In this document: positions 1 through 4,873 of the stretch, in pieces | Layout of the letters: each line of letters starts with the position of its first letter | Position numbering within the stretch: the stretch's first letter is position 1 | Assembly: GCA_937912045.1 (NCBI GenBank) | Contig: CALDPI010000253.1 | Coordinates: 1 to 6,587, forward strand | Direction: 5' to 3' | DNA length: 6,587 nt | Source: an uncultured Clostridia bacterium | GTDB taxonomy: Bacteria > Bacillota > Clostridia > Oscillospirales > Acutalibacteraceae | Position numbers and translations under genes: made by a program | Notes under the pieces: model-generated | Told to the model about the DNA's origin: nothing | Seen by the model: the letters and a program-made list of their open reading frames with translations, nothing else | Database searches by the model: none

Positions 1-1037
1 ATAGCCTTTGTACCAACTTCAGAAGTTACACACCAGTTGATGAAATCAAGTGTAGCCTTAATGTCAGCTTCTGATGCCTTAGAGTTTACGCACCAATAGT
101 TCTCTGTACCTGTGCAGAGACCCTGGTTAGCCTCGTCATCACCTACTCCGAAGTAAATCGGGAGCATTGTTACGTCTTTATCAGCAAACTTGCCCTCGCC
201 TGTAACACCTGCATACTCCCAAGAACCGTTCTGGAAGAATACAGCCTTACCCTCGAGGAATTCGTTTCTGGAATCGTCACCTGTCTTACCTGAAAGGTCC
301 TTCGGTGCACATGTGCTGTTGTTAATGTAGAGATCCCACATTGCACGATAATTATCGAGATATGTGCCCTTAATAGCCTCTGTAGCATTTATGCCATCTG
401 CCTGATACTCGAAGTAAATCGGGAGGTTAGCAAGATGTGTCTTAAATCTCCAGTCAGAGCTTGCCTCCATACCTGCTGATGTGAATGCAGAGAAGCCGAG
501 CTTCTTGCTGTTCTTTGTGATGTCCTCTGCAACCTTCTTAAGGTCGTCAAAAGACTTAATATCATCAACTTTGTAACCAGCCTTCTCAAGAAGTGTTACG
601 TTTGTGATGAGACCGTAAGATTCGATTACATAACCGATACCGCGAACTGCACCGTCTGAGCCCTTAAGAGCGAAGTCTGTGCTTGTAAGTTCTTTGTAGA
701 TAGCAGACTCTGAAAGATCATAGCAATAATCTTCCCAAGACTTAAGACCAACAGGTCCGTTTACCTGGAAGAGAGTCGGAGCATCTGTCTTAGCCATTTC
801 AGCCATGAGAGTTGTCTCGTACTCACCTGATGCTGCTGTTACAACTGTAACCTCAACACCTGTTTCCTCAGTGTAGATCTTTGCAAGTTCCTGCCACTGT
901 TTGTCCTGCTCCGGCTTAAAGTTCAAGTAATAAACTGAACCCTTATCTGCGTCATCTGCATTGCCGCCGCAAGCCGCGAGACCAAAGCAAAGGCAGAGAG
1001 CCAAAACAAGTGCTAACACTTTTTTCATTTTTCGCAT
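1..1037 (-). CDS. Extracellular solute-binding lipoprotein of a carbohydrate ABC transporter (3' end outside window)
   Basis: Likely captures a sugar or oligosaccharide outside the membrane and delivers it to a CUT1-type ABC permease. The frame is open from ATG at 1037 to the left edge (345 codons visible); the family usually has 400-450 residues, so the C-terminus is missing. The N-terminus is a lipoprotein signal: M-R-K-M-K-K, a Leu/Ala-rich hydrophobic core, then lipobox LAAC with the lipidated cysteine at residue 23, followed by GGN. The mature part shows family 1 features: an early YYLNFKPEQDKQWQELAK segment, then EETGVEVTV, a DAPTLFQVNG stretch, and late FLEGKAVFFQNGSWEYAG and ENYWCVNSKAS. 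The first ATG is chosen because AAAGGAG (1055-1049) lies 11 bases upstream; the second ATG (1028) would be 20 away. Codons favour AAG, ACA, GGT, CTT/CTC and CCG, with no CTG, suggesting high expression. The sugar cannot be named. Permease genes are expected beyond the left edge. Confidence 0.9.
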   Translation of the reverse strand, partial: MRKMKKVLALVLALCLCFGLAACGGNADDADKGSVYYLNFKPEQDKQWQELAKIYTEETGVEVTVVTAASGEYETTLMAEMAKTDAPTLFQVNGPVGLKSWEDYCYDLSESAIYKELTSTDFALKGSDGAVRGIGYVIESYGLITNVTLLEKAGYKVDDIKSFDDLKKVAEDITKNSKKLGFSAFTSAGMEASSDWRFKTHLANLPIYFEYQADGINATEAIKGTYLDNYRAMWDLYINNSTCAPKDLSGKTGDDSRNEFLEGKAVFFQNGSWEYAGVTGEGKFADKDVTMLPIYFGVGDDEANQGLCTGTENYWCVNSKASEADIKATLDFINWCVTSEVGTKA

Positions 1038-1048
1038 AATAAATTACG

Positions 1049-1055
1049 CTCCTTT
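1049..1055 (-). promoter_or_regulatory. Ribosome binding site of the solute-binding protein
   Basis: The minus strand reads AAAGGAG, 11 bases before the ATG at 1037 and 20 before the in-frame ATG at 1028. This decides in favour of the upstream start. Confidence 0.65.
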
Positions 1056-1087
1056 TTCAATTATTTTGAATCCGTTAGCATCAACAC

Positions 1088-1125
1088 CCATAACAGAGTG
1101 TTTACTCAAGTATTTTACCATAACA
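1088..1125 (-). promoter_or_regulatory. Candidate operator: two TGTTATGG direct repeats around the start site
   Basis: The minus strand carries TGTTATGG at 1125-1118 and again at 1095-1088, start to start exactly 30 bases apart, about three helical turns. Between them is the small dyad GAGT-N4-ACTC (1096-1107). The first copy provides the TGG of the extended -10, and the dyad sits at the predicted start site. This arrangement suits a regulator of sugar uptake, but it matches no operator I can name and may be chance. Confidence 0.3.
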
Positions 1126-1140
1126 CAAGCACTAGTTCAA
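1112..1140 (-). promoter_or_regulatory. Sigma-A-type promoter of the solute-binding protein gene
   Basis: On the minus strand, -35 TTGAAC (1140-1135), a 17-base spacer, and -10 TAAAAT (1117-1112) preceded by TGG, which fits an extended -10. Transcription would start near 1105, giving a leader of roughly 68 bases before the ATG at 1037. Inferred from consensus only. Confidence 0.6.
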
Positions 1141-1193
1141 GTTAATTACCGCGGGAAAAATTTGTGCATTTTGCCGAACTTTGTAACAAATGT

Positions 1194-1222
1194 AAAGGGA
1201 CAGGCGCATTGCCTGTCCCTTT
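1194..1222 (-). terminator. Hairpin terminator after the PilT end
   Basis: A perfect 12-base-pair stem (1194-1205 with 1211-1222) closes a 5-base loop, 22 bases beyond the stop codon at 1246-1244. On the minus strand the stem ends in CCCTTT followed by ACATTTG, a modest T-run. The plus strand has a better T-tract (TTTTT then A), but no plus-strand gene ends here. It also insulates the solute-binding protein promoter from upstream transcription. Confidence 0.8.
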
Positions 1223-1243
1223 TTATAGCTATTTGTTTGCTTA

Positions 1244-2257
1244 TTAGAGAAGTCTCTTTGAGAGTTCGTCCGGATCTGTCGCATAAAGGAGTGTATCCTT
1301 TCTGGAGATACGGCCCATTGAATAGAGGTCAAGAAGACAGTCATCCATAGTCTGCATGCCCTGCTTCTTACCACTCTGCATTGCACTCGGGATCTGATAG
1401 TTCTTACCCTCACGGATAAGGTTACGAATAGCTGAGTTTGCAAGCATAACTTCGAAAGCAGCAACTCGTCCGTTACCATCAATAGTCGGGAGAAGACGCT
1501 GAGAAATAACAGCCTCAAGTACCATTGAAAGCTGAACGCGAATCTGATCCTGCTGATCAGTCGGGAATACGTCGATAACACGGTCGATTGTCTCTGCGCA
1601 TCCGATTGTATGAAGCGTGGAGAAAACAAGGTGTCCGGTCTCGGCTGCTGTTACTGCGGTACTGATTGTCTCGAGGTCACGCATCTCACCTACGAGGATA
1701 ACATCCGGGTCCTCACGAAGGGCAGCGCGGAGAGCTGCGGCATATGATCGTGTATCAACACCGATTTCTCTCTGGTTAACGATAGATTTATTATGTCTGT
1801 GCAAATACTCAATCGGATCCTCAAGCGTGATAATGTGGGCATTGAGATTGTCATTTACAAGACCGATAAGGGAAGCAAGAGTTGTTGACTTACCTGAACC
1901 AGTCGGACCTGTTACCAAAACAAGACCGCTCTTTTTCTGATAGAGGTCGATAACTGCAGGCGGAACACCGAGATCTTCCGGACGCGGAATCTTTGAACCT
2001 ACGAGACGGAATACAGCAGCTGTTGTACCTCTCTGTCTAAATACGTTAACACGGTAACGTCCCATTCCGGCAAGACCGAACGAGAAGTCGATTTCACCGC
2101 GCTCTGCAAATGCACGTTTTTGGAATTCACCCATTATTCCCTTAACAAGTGCCTCAACGTCTTCAGCCATGAGTCTCTGTTGTCCCGGGATTGCAACCAT
2201 AGAACCGTGAACACGCATAAGCGGCGGGACACCTACGGTTATATGAACGTCGGAAGC
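1244..2257 (-). other. pilT: PilT/type IV pilus twitching-motility ATPase, nearly complete, lacking its own start
   Basis: PilT is a cytoplasmic hexameric AAA-type motor that powers retraction of type IV pili. Residue numbers follow the 512-residue ORF. The N-terminal PAS-like domain runs from SDVHITVGVPPLMRVHG (177-193) to about 270. The motor domain has Walker A GPTGSGKST (292-300), the Asp box LEDPIEY (320-326), Walker B DPDVILVGEMRD (358-369), the His box STLHTIGCAETIDRVIDVFP (388-407), and the PilT-specific AIRNLIREGK (451-460). All catalytic parts are present. Only the usual 15-20 residue start, normally ending in 'KGA' before SD, is replaced by ProS. No pilB or pilC neighbour is visible; a terminator follows. 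Codon use matches the solute-binding protein on its left. Confidence 0.9.
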
Positions 2258-2782
2258 CTTTGCTTCCTCTGCGGTGGCGTGGATGGTGTGTCCCTCCTGC
2301 CACAAAAACTCGCGCGAGCGCAAGAACGGGCGTGTTGTCTTTTCCCAGCGAACAACCGAGCACCACTGGTTATAAAGCTTTGGCAGGTCGCGGTAGGACT
2401 GGATTATGTTTGCATAGTGGTCACAGAAAAGTGTTTCGGACGTGGGACGCACACAAAGGCGCTCCTCCAGTTCCTCCATGCCGCCGTGGGTAACCCAGGC
2501 AACCTCGGGCGCGAAGCCTTCAACGTGGTCCTTTTCTTTCTGAAGCAGGCTTTCGGGTATGAACATTGGCATATAGACGTTTTCGTGTCCGCTTTCCTTA
2601 AACATACCGTCAAGTATTCTCTGAATGTTTTCCCAAATAGCATATCCGTACGGGCGGATAATCATACAACCCTTAACCGAGGAATAATCAATAAGCTCTG
2701 CCTTGGTTACAACGTCGGTGTACCATTTGGCAAAGTCCTCGTCCATTGAGGTTATAGCTTTTACCATTTTTTCATTAGACAT
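1244..2782 (-). CDS. Chimeric ORF: ProS N-terminus fused in frame to PilT (type IV pilus retraction ATPase)
   Basis: One uninterrupted 512-codon frame made of two unrelated proteins. Residues 1 to about 175 are the N-terminal half of an archaeal-type prolyl-tRNA synthetase. From about A176-S177 the sequence is PilT, beginning SDVHITVG. The start ATG at 2782 has GGAG (2795-2792) nine bases upstream. ProS is normally about 480 residues and PilT about 350, so roughly 300 residues of ProS and only the first 15-20 of PilT are absent. No stop or shift marks the join. Codon use switches there: three CTG and three CCC codons in the ProS part, none in the PilT part. A fused synthetase-pilus motor has no obvious role, so I read this as a joining artefact or recent rearrangement. 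An automatic pipeline would probably name it for one half only. Confidence 0.85.
   Translation of the reverse strand: MSNEKMVKAITSMDEDFAKWYTDVVTKAELIDYSSVKGCMIIRPYGYAIWENIQRILDGMFKESGHENVYMPMFIPESLLQKEKDHVEGFAPEVAWVTHGGMEELEERLCVRPTSETLFCDHYANIIQSYRDLPKLYNQWCSVVRWEKTTRPFLRSREFLWQEGHTIHATAEEAKASDVHITVGVPPLMRVHGSMVAIPGQQRLMAEDVEALVKGIMGEFQKRAFAERGEIDFSFGLAGMGRYRVNVFRQRGTTAAVFRLVGSKIPRPEDLGVPPAVIDLYQKKSGLVLVTGPTGSGKSTTLASLIGLVNDNLNAHIITLEDPIEYLHRHNKSIVNQREIGVDTRSYAAALRAALREDPDVILVGEMRDLETISTAVTAAETGHLVFSTLHTIGCAETIDRVIDVFPTDQQDQIRVQLSMVLEAVISQRLLPTIDGNGRVAAFEVMLANSAIRNLIREGKNYQIPSAMQSGKKQGMQTMDDCLLDLYSMGRISRKDTLLYATDPDELSKRLL
2258..2782 (-). pseudogene. proS: Prolyl-tRNA synthetase, N-terminal fragment
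   Basis: ProS attaches proline to tRNA-Pro in the cytoplasm. The visible part matches the class II catalytic domain of the short archaeal/eukaryotic-like type: KGCMIIRPYGYAIWENIQ (residues 37-54) and the motif 1 region ENVYMPMFIPESLL (67-80), the proline-site segment RPTSETLF (112-119), then motif 2 with RWEKTTRPFLRSREFLWQEG (145-164) and HTIHATAEEAKA. Motif 3, which holds the ATP-binding arginine, and the anticodon-binding and C-terminal domains are missing. The fragment therefore cannot be an active synthetase. ProS is essential unless a second copy exists, which favours an assembly join over a real loss. Its codon use (CGC for Arg, CCC, CTG) agrees with the genes to its right, so it probably belongs to the acpP-glmS background. 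Confidence 0.85.
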
Positions 2783-2791
2783 ATTTTCTCG

Positions 2792-2795
2792 CTCC
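2792..2795 (-). promoter_or_regulatory. Ribosome binding site of proS
   Basis: GGAG on the minus strand, within AAGCGGAGCG, nine bases before the ATG at 2782. It supports the first ATG rather than the in-frame ATG five codons later. Confidence 0.6.
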
Positions 2796-2819
2796 GCTTC
2801 TTTCTAATACTAATTTTAT

Positions 2820-2848
2820 ATTATACTTTAGTTTTTTAAAGAATGCAA
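2820..2848 (-). promoter_or_regulatory. Probable promoter of proS
   Basis: The minus strand has a perfect -10 TATAAT (2825-2820) and, 17 bases upstream, TTGCAT (2848-2843), which shares only TTG with the -35 consensus. The surroundings are very AT-rich. The start point would fall near 2813, giving a leader of about 30 bases. Confidence 0.5.
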
Positions 2849-2906
2849 TATTCTTTTGCATTAAAAAATTTTTTGCAAAAAAATGTTGACAAAGTGGCAT
2901 TTTGCA
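2842..2906. promoter_or_regulatory. Repeated TTTTGCA motif between the proS and acpP promoters
   Basis: Plus-strand TTTTGCA occurs at 2854-2860, 2871-2877 and 2900-2906. An inverted partner gives the dyad AATGCAA-N7-TTGCATT (2842-2848 with 2856-2862). The dyad overlaps the proS -35 and the third copy lies in the acpP promoter spacer, so a shared regulator of the divergent pair is possible. AT-rich sequence produces such repeats easily, and I do not recognise a known operator such as FapR. Confidence 0.3.
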
Positions 2907-2914
2907 CATATCAT
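2886..2914 (+). promoter_or_regulatory. Strong sigma-A-type promoter of acpP
   Basis: A perfect -35 TTGACA (2886-2891), exactly 17 bases of spacer, and -10 TATCAT (2909-2914, five of six). The start would be near 2921, giving a leader of about 49 bases. That leader can form a short hairpin, ACGAC-AAGG-GTCGT (2925-2938). Strong promotion suits the high ACP demand of a cell. Confidence 0.8.
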
Positions 2915-2957
2915 TTTAAATAGGACGACAAGGGTCGTACCCGTTTTCATTTTCTTT

Positions 2958-2962
2958 GGAGG
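2958..2962 (+). promoter_or_regulatory. Ribosome binding site of acpP
   Basis: GGAGG with seven bases before the ATG at 2970, close to the ideal Bacillota arrangement. Confidence 0.8.
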
Positions 2963-2969
2963 TTAATTT

Positions 2970-3197
2970 ATGGTATTTGAAAAAATTAAAACTTTACTTG
3001 CAGAGCAGCTTGACGCTGACGAAGAATCCATAACAATGGATACAGACATTGGAAATGACCTTGGCGCTGACAGCCTTGACGTTGTTGAACTCATCATGTC
3101 AATTGAGGATGAGTTTGGAATTCAGGTTCCCGACGAGCAGATTGAAGAGGTTAAAACCGTTGGTGACCTTGTAAACTACATACAAAATCAGCAGTAA
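2970..3197 (+). CDS. acpP: Acyl carrier protein
   Basis: ACP carries growing acyl chains on a 4'-phosphopantetheine arm during type II fatty-acid synthesis in the cytoplasm. The protein has 75 residues, the usual size, and is very acidic. The prosthetic-group site is GADSLDVVEL, with the modified serine at residue 35. The four-helix ACP pattern is clear: MVFEKIKTLLAEQL (helix 1), DSLDVVELIMSIEDEFG (helix 2), DEQIEEVKTVGDLVNYIQNQ (helices 3 and 4). The start is firm because GGAGG and a consensus promoter precede it. It is transcribed away from proS and is closed by a strong hairpin terminator directly after its stop, so it is probably made mainly as a one-gene message. A carrier protein for another pathway is possible, but the sequence is typical of the fatty-acid ACP. 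Confidence 0.96.
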   Translation: MVFEKIKTLLAEQLDADEESITMDTDIGNDLGADSLDVVELIMSIEDEFGIQVPDEQIEEVKTVGDLVNYIQNQQ

Positions 3198-3198
3198 G

Positions 3199-3223
3199 AA
3201 AAAGCCGCCTTTGGCGGCTTTTT
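3199..3223 (+). terminator. Terminator (or attenuator) between acpP and birA
   Basis: An 11-base-pair stem, AAAAAGCCGCC with GGCGGCTTTTT, and a 3-base loop, starting two bases after the acpP stop. The descending arm ends in five T. The next gene starts only 12 bases later, leaving no room for a promoter, so read-through probably supplies birA. Confidence 0.88.
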
Positions 3224-3234
3224 AGGTATATATA

Positions 3235-3963
3235 ATGGAAATCATCAAACTTAAAGAAACCGACTCCACCAATCGCGTTGCCAAAGAGCTGGCGGCACAG
3301 GGCGCACCCGAATGGACCACTGTTGTTGCAAAAAGGCAGACGGGCGGCAGGGGTCGAATGGGAAGAACCTTCTTCTCGCCTGCAGGCAATCTTTATATGA
3401 GCATAGTTCTGCGTCCCACAGTCCGTGCCGAAAACGTGCTGCTTATTACAACGGCGGCGGCCGCGGCGGTGCACGATGCTGTTTTAGAGTTGTTTTCGGC
3501 AAGCCCGAAAATCAAATGGGTGAACGACCTGTATCTCTGCGGCAGAAAGATTTGTGGCATTCTGGCAGAGGCGGTTTTTACACAAAACAGCCTTGACTGT
3601 GTTATCCTTGGTATTGGGGTCAACGTTTCCAGGCCGAAAGAAGAAATACCCGACGATATAAAGGATATTTACGGTTACATCTGCGAGTGTGCTGAAGAGG
3701 ACGCGACCGACGCGCTTTGCGCCCGTATATGTGAAAGACTTAAGGAATATTACGACAACCTTGAAGCCAAGCCGCACCTTTCAAAATACCGAAAGCATCT
3801 GTCACTCTGCGGCAAGGAAATAACTGTGCTGCAAAACGGGAAGGAGCGCCCTGCCCTATCACTCGGCATTGACGATAATTTTCGCTTGCTTGTGAAATAT
3901 GACGACGGCACCGAGGATGCCTTATCCTTTGGTGAGGTTAGCATTAAAGGAAATTTTTTATGA
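3235..3963 (+). CDS. birA: Biotin--[acetyl-CoA-carboxylase] ligase, single-domain type
   Basis: Activates biotin with ATP to biotinyl-AMP and transfers it to a lysine of biotin carboxyl carrier protein (AccB), enabling malonyl-CoA formation. Of 242 residues, the catalytic domain comes first: ETDSTNRVAKELA (8-20), QTGGRGRMGR (35-44, biotinyl-AMP loop), FSPAGNLYMSIVLRP, KWVNDLYL (94-101), the GILAE segment (108-112) and ILGIGVNVS (124-132). The last ~50 residues, NGKERPALSLGIDDNFRLLV and onward, look like the small SH3-like C-terminal domain. The N-terminal winged-helix DNA-binding domain of regulatory BirA is absent, so it should not act as a repressor. It lies directly behind the acpP terminator with a weak site (AGG at 3224-3226), suggesting low expression. 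Its TGA overlaps the next ATG as ATGA. Confidence 0.94.
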   Translation: MEIIKLKETDSTNRVAKELAAQGAPEWTTVVAKRQTGGRGRMGRTFFSPAGNLYMSIVLRPTVRAENVLLITTAAAAAVHDAVLELFSASPKIKWVNDLYLCGRKICGILAEAVFTQNSLDCVILGIGVNVSRPKEEIPDDIKDIYGYICECAEEDATDALCARICERLKEYYDNLEAKPHLSKYRKHLSLCGKEITVLQNGKERPALSLGIDDNFRLLVKYDDGTEDALSFGEVSIKGNFL

Positions 3964-4613
3964 TTAAGACTCTACATTTTGACAAACAGATTATAGTCTG
4001 CGAAAAGCCTGCGGGAATTTTGTCACAGGCAGATGCCTCACGCGCACGCAATCTGCCCGATATGCTCAAAAGTGAGACCGGCTCATACTACGTTGAGGCG
4101 GTGCACAGGCTCGACCGCGCAGTTTCGGGCGTTATGGTGTATGCGCGCAGTAAAAAGGCGGCGGCAAAACTTTGCGAGGACGTTAAAAGCCGCAATTTTT
4201 ACAAGGAGTATCTCTGCGTTGTACACGGAGCACCCGAAAGCCCCAGGGGCGAATATCGCGATTTTCTTTACAGGGACCGAAACCGCTGCAAATCCTACGT
4301 TGTGAAGACCGCACGCGTGGGCGCAAAAGAGGCCATACTTGAGTATGAGGTTTTGGAAACCGCAGGCGACCTGTCACTTATAAAGGTTGTGCTGAAAACA
4401 GGACGCACACATCAAATCCGCGTTCAGTTTTCACACAGGAAGACCGTGCTTGTGGGTGACGAAAAATACGGCGGTGCGCAGGACAAGTGCAACATCGCAC
4501 TTTTTTCACACAAAATCGCCTTCACCCACCCGGAGACGAAAAAACAGATGGAATTCTCGCTCACACCGCCCAACACATACCCCTGGAACAAATTCGAATA
4601 TTTCAAAAAATAA
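3960..4613 (+). CDS. RluA-family RNA pseudouridine synthase
   Basis: Converts specific uridines in rRNA or tRNA to pseudouridine. The 217 residues form a bare catalytic domain without the N-terminal S4 RNA-binding domain found in RluC and RluD. Visible motifs are CEKPAGILSQ (14-23), the catalytic HRLDRAVSGVMVYARS (49-64) with the nucleophilic aspartate at residue 52, FYKEYLCVVHG (80-90), and RTHQIRVQFSH (149-159), all in family order. The start overlaps the birA stop by four bases (ATGA), so the two are translationally coupled. No link in function is known to me; co-location probably reflects shared housekeeping expression. Which RNA is modified cannot be told; RluA-like and small uncharacterised YlyB/RluD-like paralogs are all possible. 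The last three codons (F-K-K) and the stop lie inside the terminator palindrome. Confidence 0.92.
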   Translation: MIKTLHFDKQIIVCEKPAGILSQADASRARNLPDMLKSETGSYYVEAVHRLDRAVSGVMVYARSKKAAAKLCEDVKSRNFYKEYLCVVHGAPESPRGEYRDFLYRDRNRCKSYVVKTARVGAKEAILEYEVLETAGDLSLIKVVLKTGRTHQIRVQFSHRKTVLVGDEKYGGAQDKCNIALFSHKIAFTHPETKKQMEFSLTPPNTYPWNKFEYFKK

Positions 4614-4647
4614 AAGGCTGTCAATGACAGCCTTTTATTTTTTGAAA
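4601..4647. terminator. Bidirectional terminator palindrome of two convergent genes
   Basis: A perfect inverted repeat with 23-base arms (4601-4623 and 4625-4647) around a single central A (4624). The core is GGCTGTCA/TGACAGCC, flanked by A-rich and T-rich runs, so each strand ends in a good T-tract. The palindrome includes the final codons and stop of the plus-strand pseudouridine synthase (stop 4611-4613) and of the minus-strand regulator (stop 4637-4635). The folded RNA would use a shorter stem with a loop of a few bases. Confidence 0.92.
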
Positions 4648-4859
4648 CAGTCTTTGCTGAAAAATTCCGTTACCGTTATATCGAGTCCGTCGCACAACTT
4701 TTCTATCGTTGCTATGCCCGGATTCTTGCTTTGATTATAAAATATTGATTTGACCGTAGTATACGGTACGCCCGAAAGACTGGCGAGCTTGCAAAGACTT
4801 ATGTTCTTTTGTATGCACAGCTCTGCAAAGCGCTCTTTTACGTTTTCTGTAATATTCAT
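4635..4859 (-). CDS. Small XRE/Cro-CI-type helix-turn-helix transcriptional regulator
   Basis: A 74-residue protein consisting almost only of a five-helix XRE DNA-binding domain: MNITENVKERFAELCIQ, then the helix-turn-helix around ISLCKLASLSGVPYTTVKSI (residues 20-39), the loop FYNQSKNP, GIATIEKLCDGLDI, and a short tail TVTEFFSKDCFKK. No sensor or peptidase domain follows. The ATG at 4859 is chosen because AAGGAG (4873-4868) sits eight bases upstream. The GTG at 4868, which would add three residues, overlaps that site. The gene follows glmS by 12 bases on the same strand and its ribosome site overlaps the glmS stop, so the two should be co-transcribed and coupled. The target is unknown; control of glmS or self-control are guesses. 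Confidence 0.85.
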   Translation of the reverse strand: MNITENVKERFAELCIQKNISLCKLASLSGVPYTTVKSIFYNQSKNPGIATIEKLCDGLDITVTEFFSKDCFKK

Positions 4860-4867
4860 CCGTATCA

Positions 4868-4873
4868 CTCCTT
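4868..4873 (-). promoter_or_regulatory. Ribosome binding site of the XRE regulator, overlapping the glmS stop
   Basis: The minus strand reads AAGGAG, eight bases before the ATG at 4859. The glmS stop TAA (4874-4872) shares two bases with it, the typical layout for translational coupling. It rules out the upstream GTG (4868-4866) as a start. Confidence 0.8.

Noticed and set aside
1132..1629. Minus-strand open frame of 165 codons overlapping the PilT end
   Set aside because: It runs in another frame through the PilT motor domain and across the terminator at 1194-1222, which a real gene would not do here.
2120..2749. Plus-strand open frame of 209 codons opposite proS
   Set aside because: It lies antisense to clear ProS and PilT homology, has no ribosome site I can see, and its translation shows no recognisable domain. 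It is a shadow frame.
2863..2874. AAAAAATTTTTT palindrome in the proS-acpP intergenic region
   Set aside because: It is short, purely A/T, and has no GC stem. It is better explained as AT-rich promoter DNA than as a terminator or specific site.
3514..3537. KWVND in biotin ligase where E. coli BirA has KWPND
   Set aside because: To my knowledge valine here is common in Bacillota ligases, and the lysine, asparagine and aspartate are kept, so this is not a damaged site.
4860..4868. GTG at 4868 as the XRE regulator start
   Set aside because: The codon overlaps the AAGGAG ribosome site; the ATG at 4859 has correct eight-base spacing.
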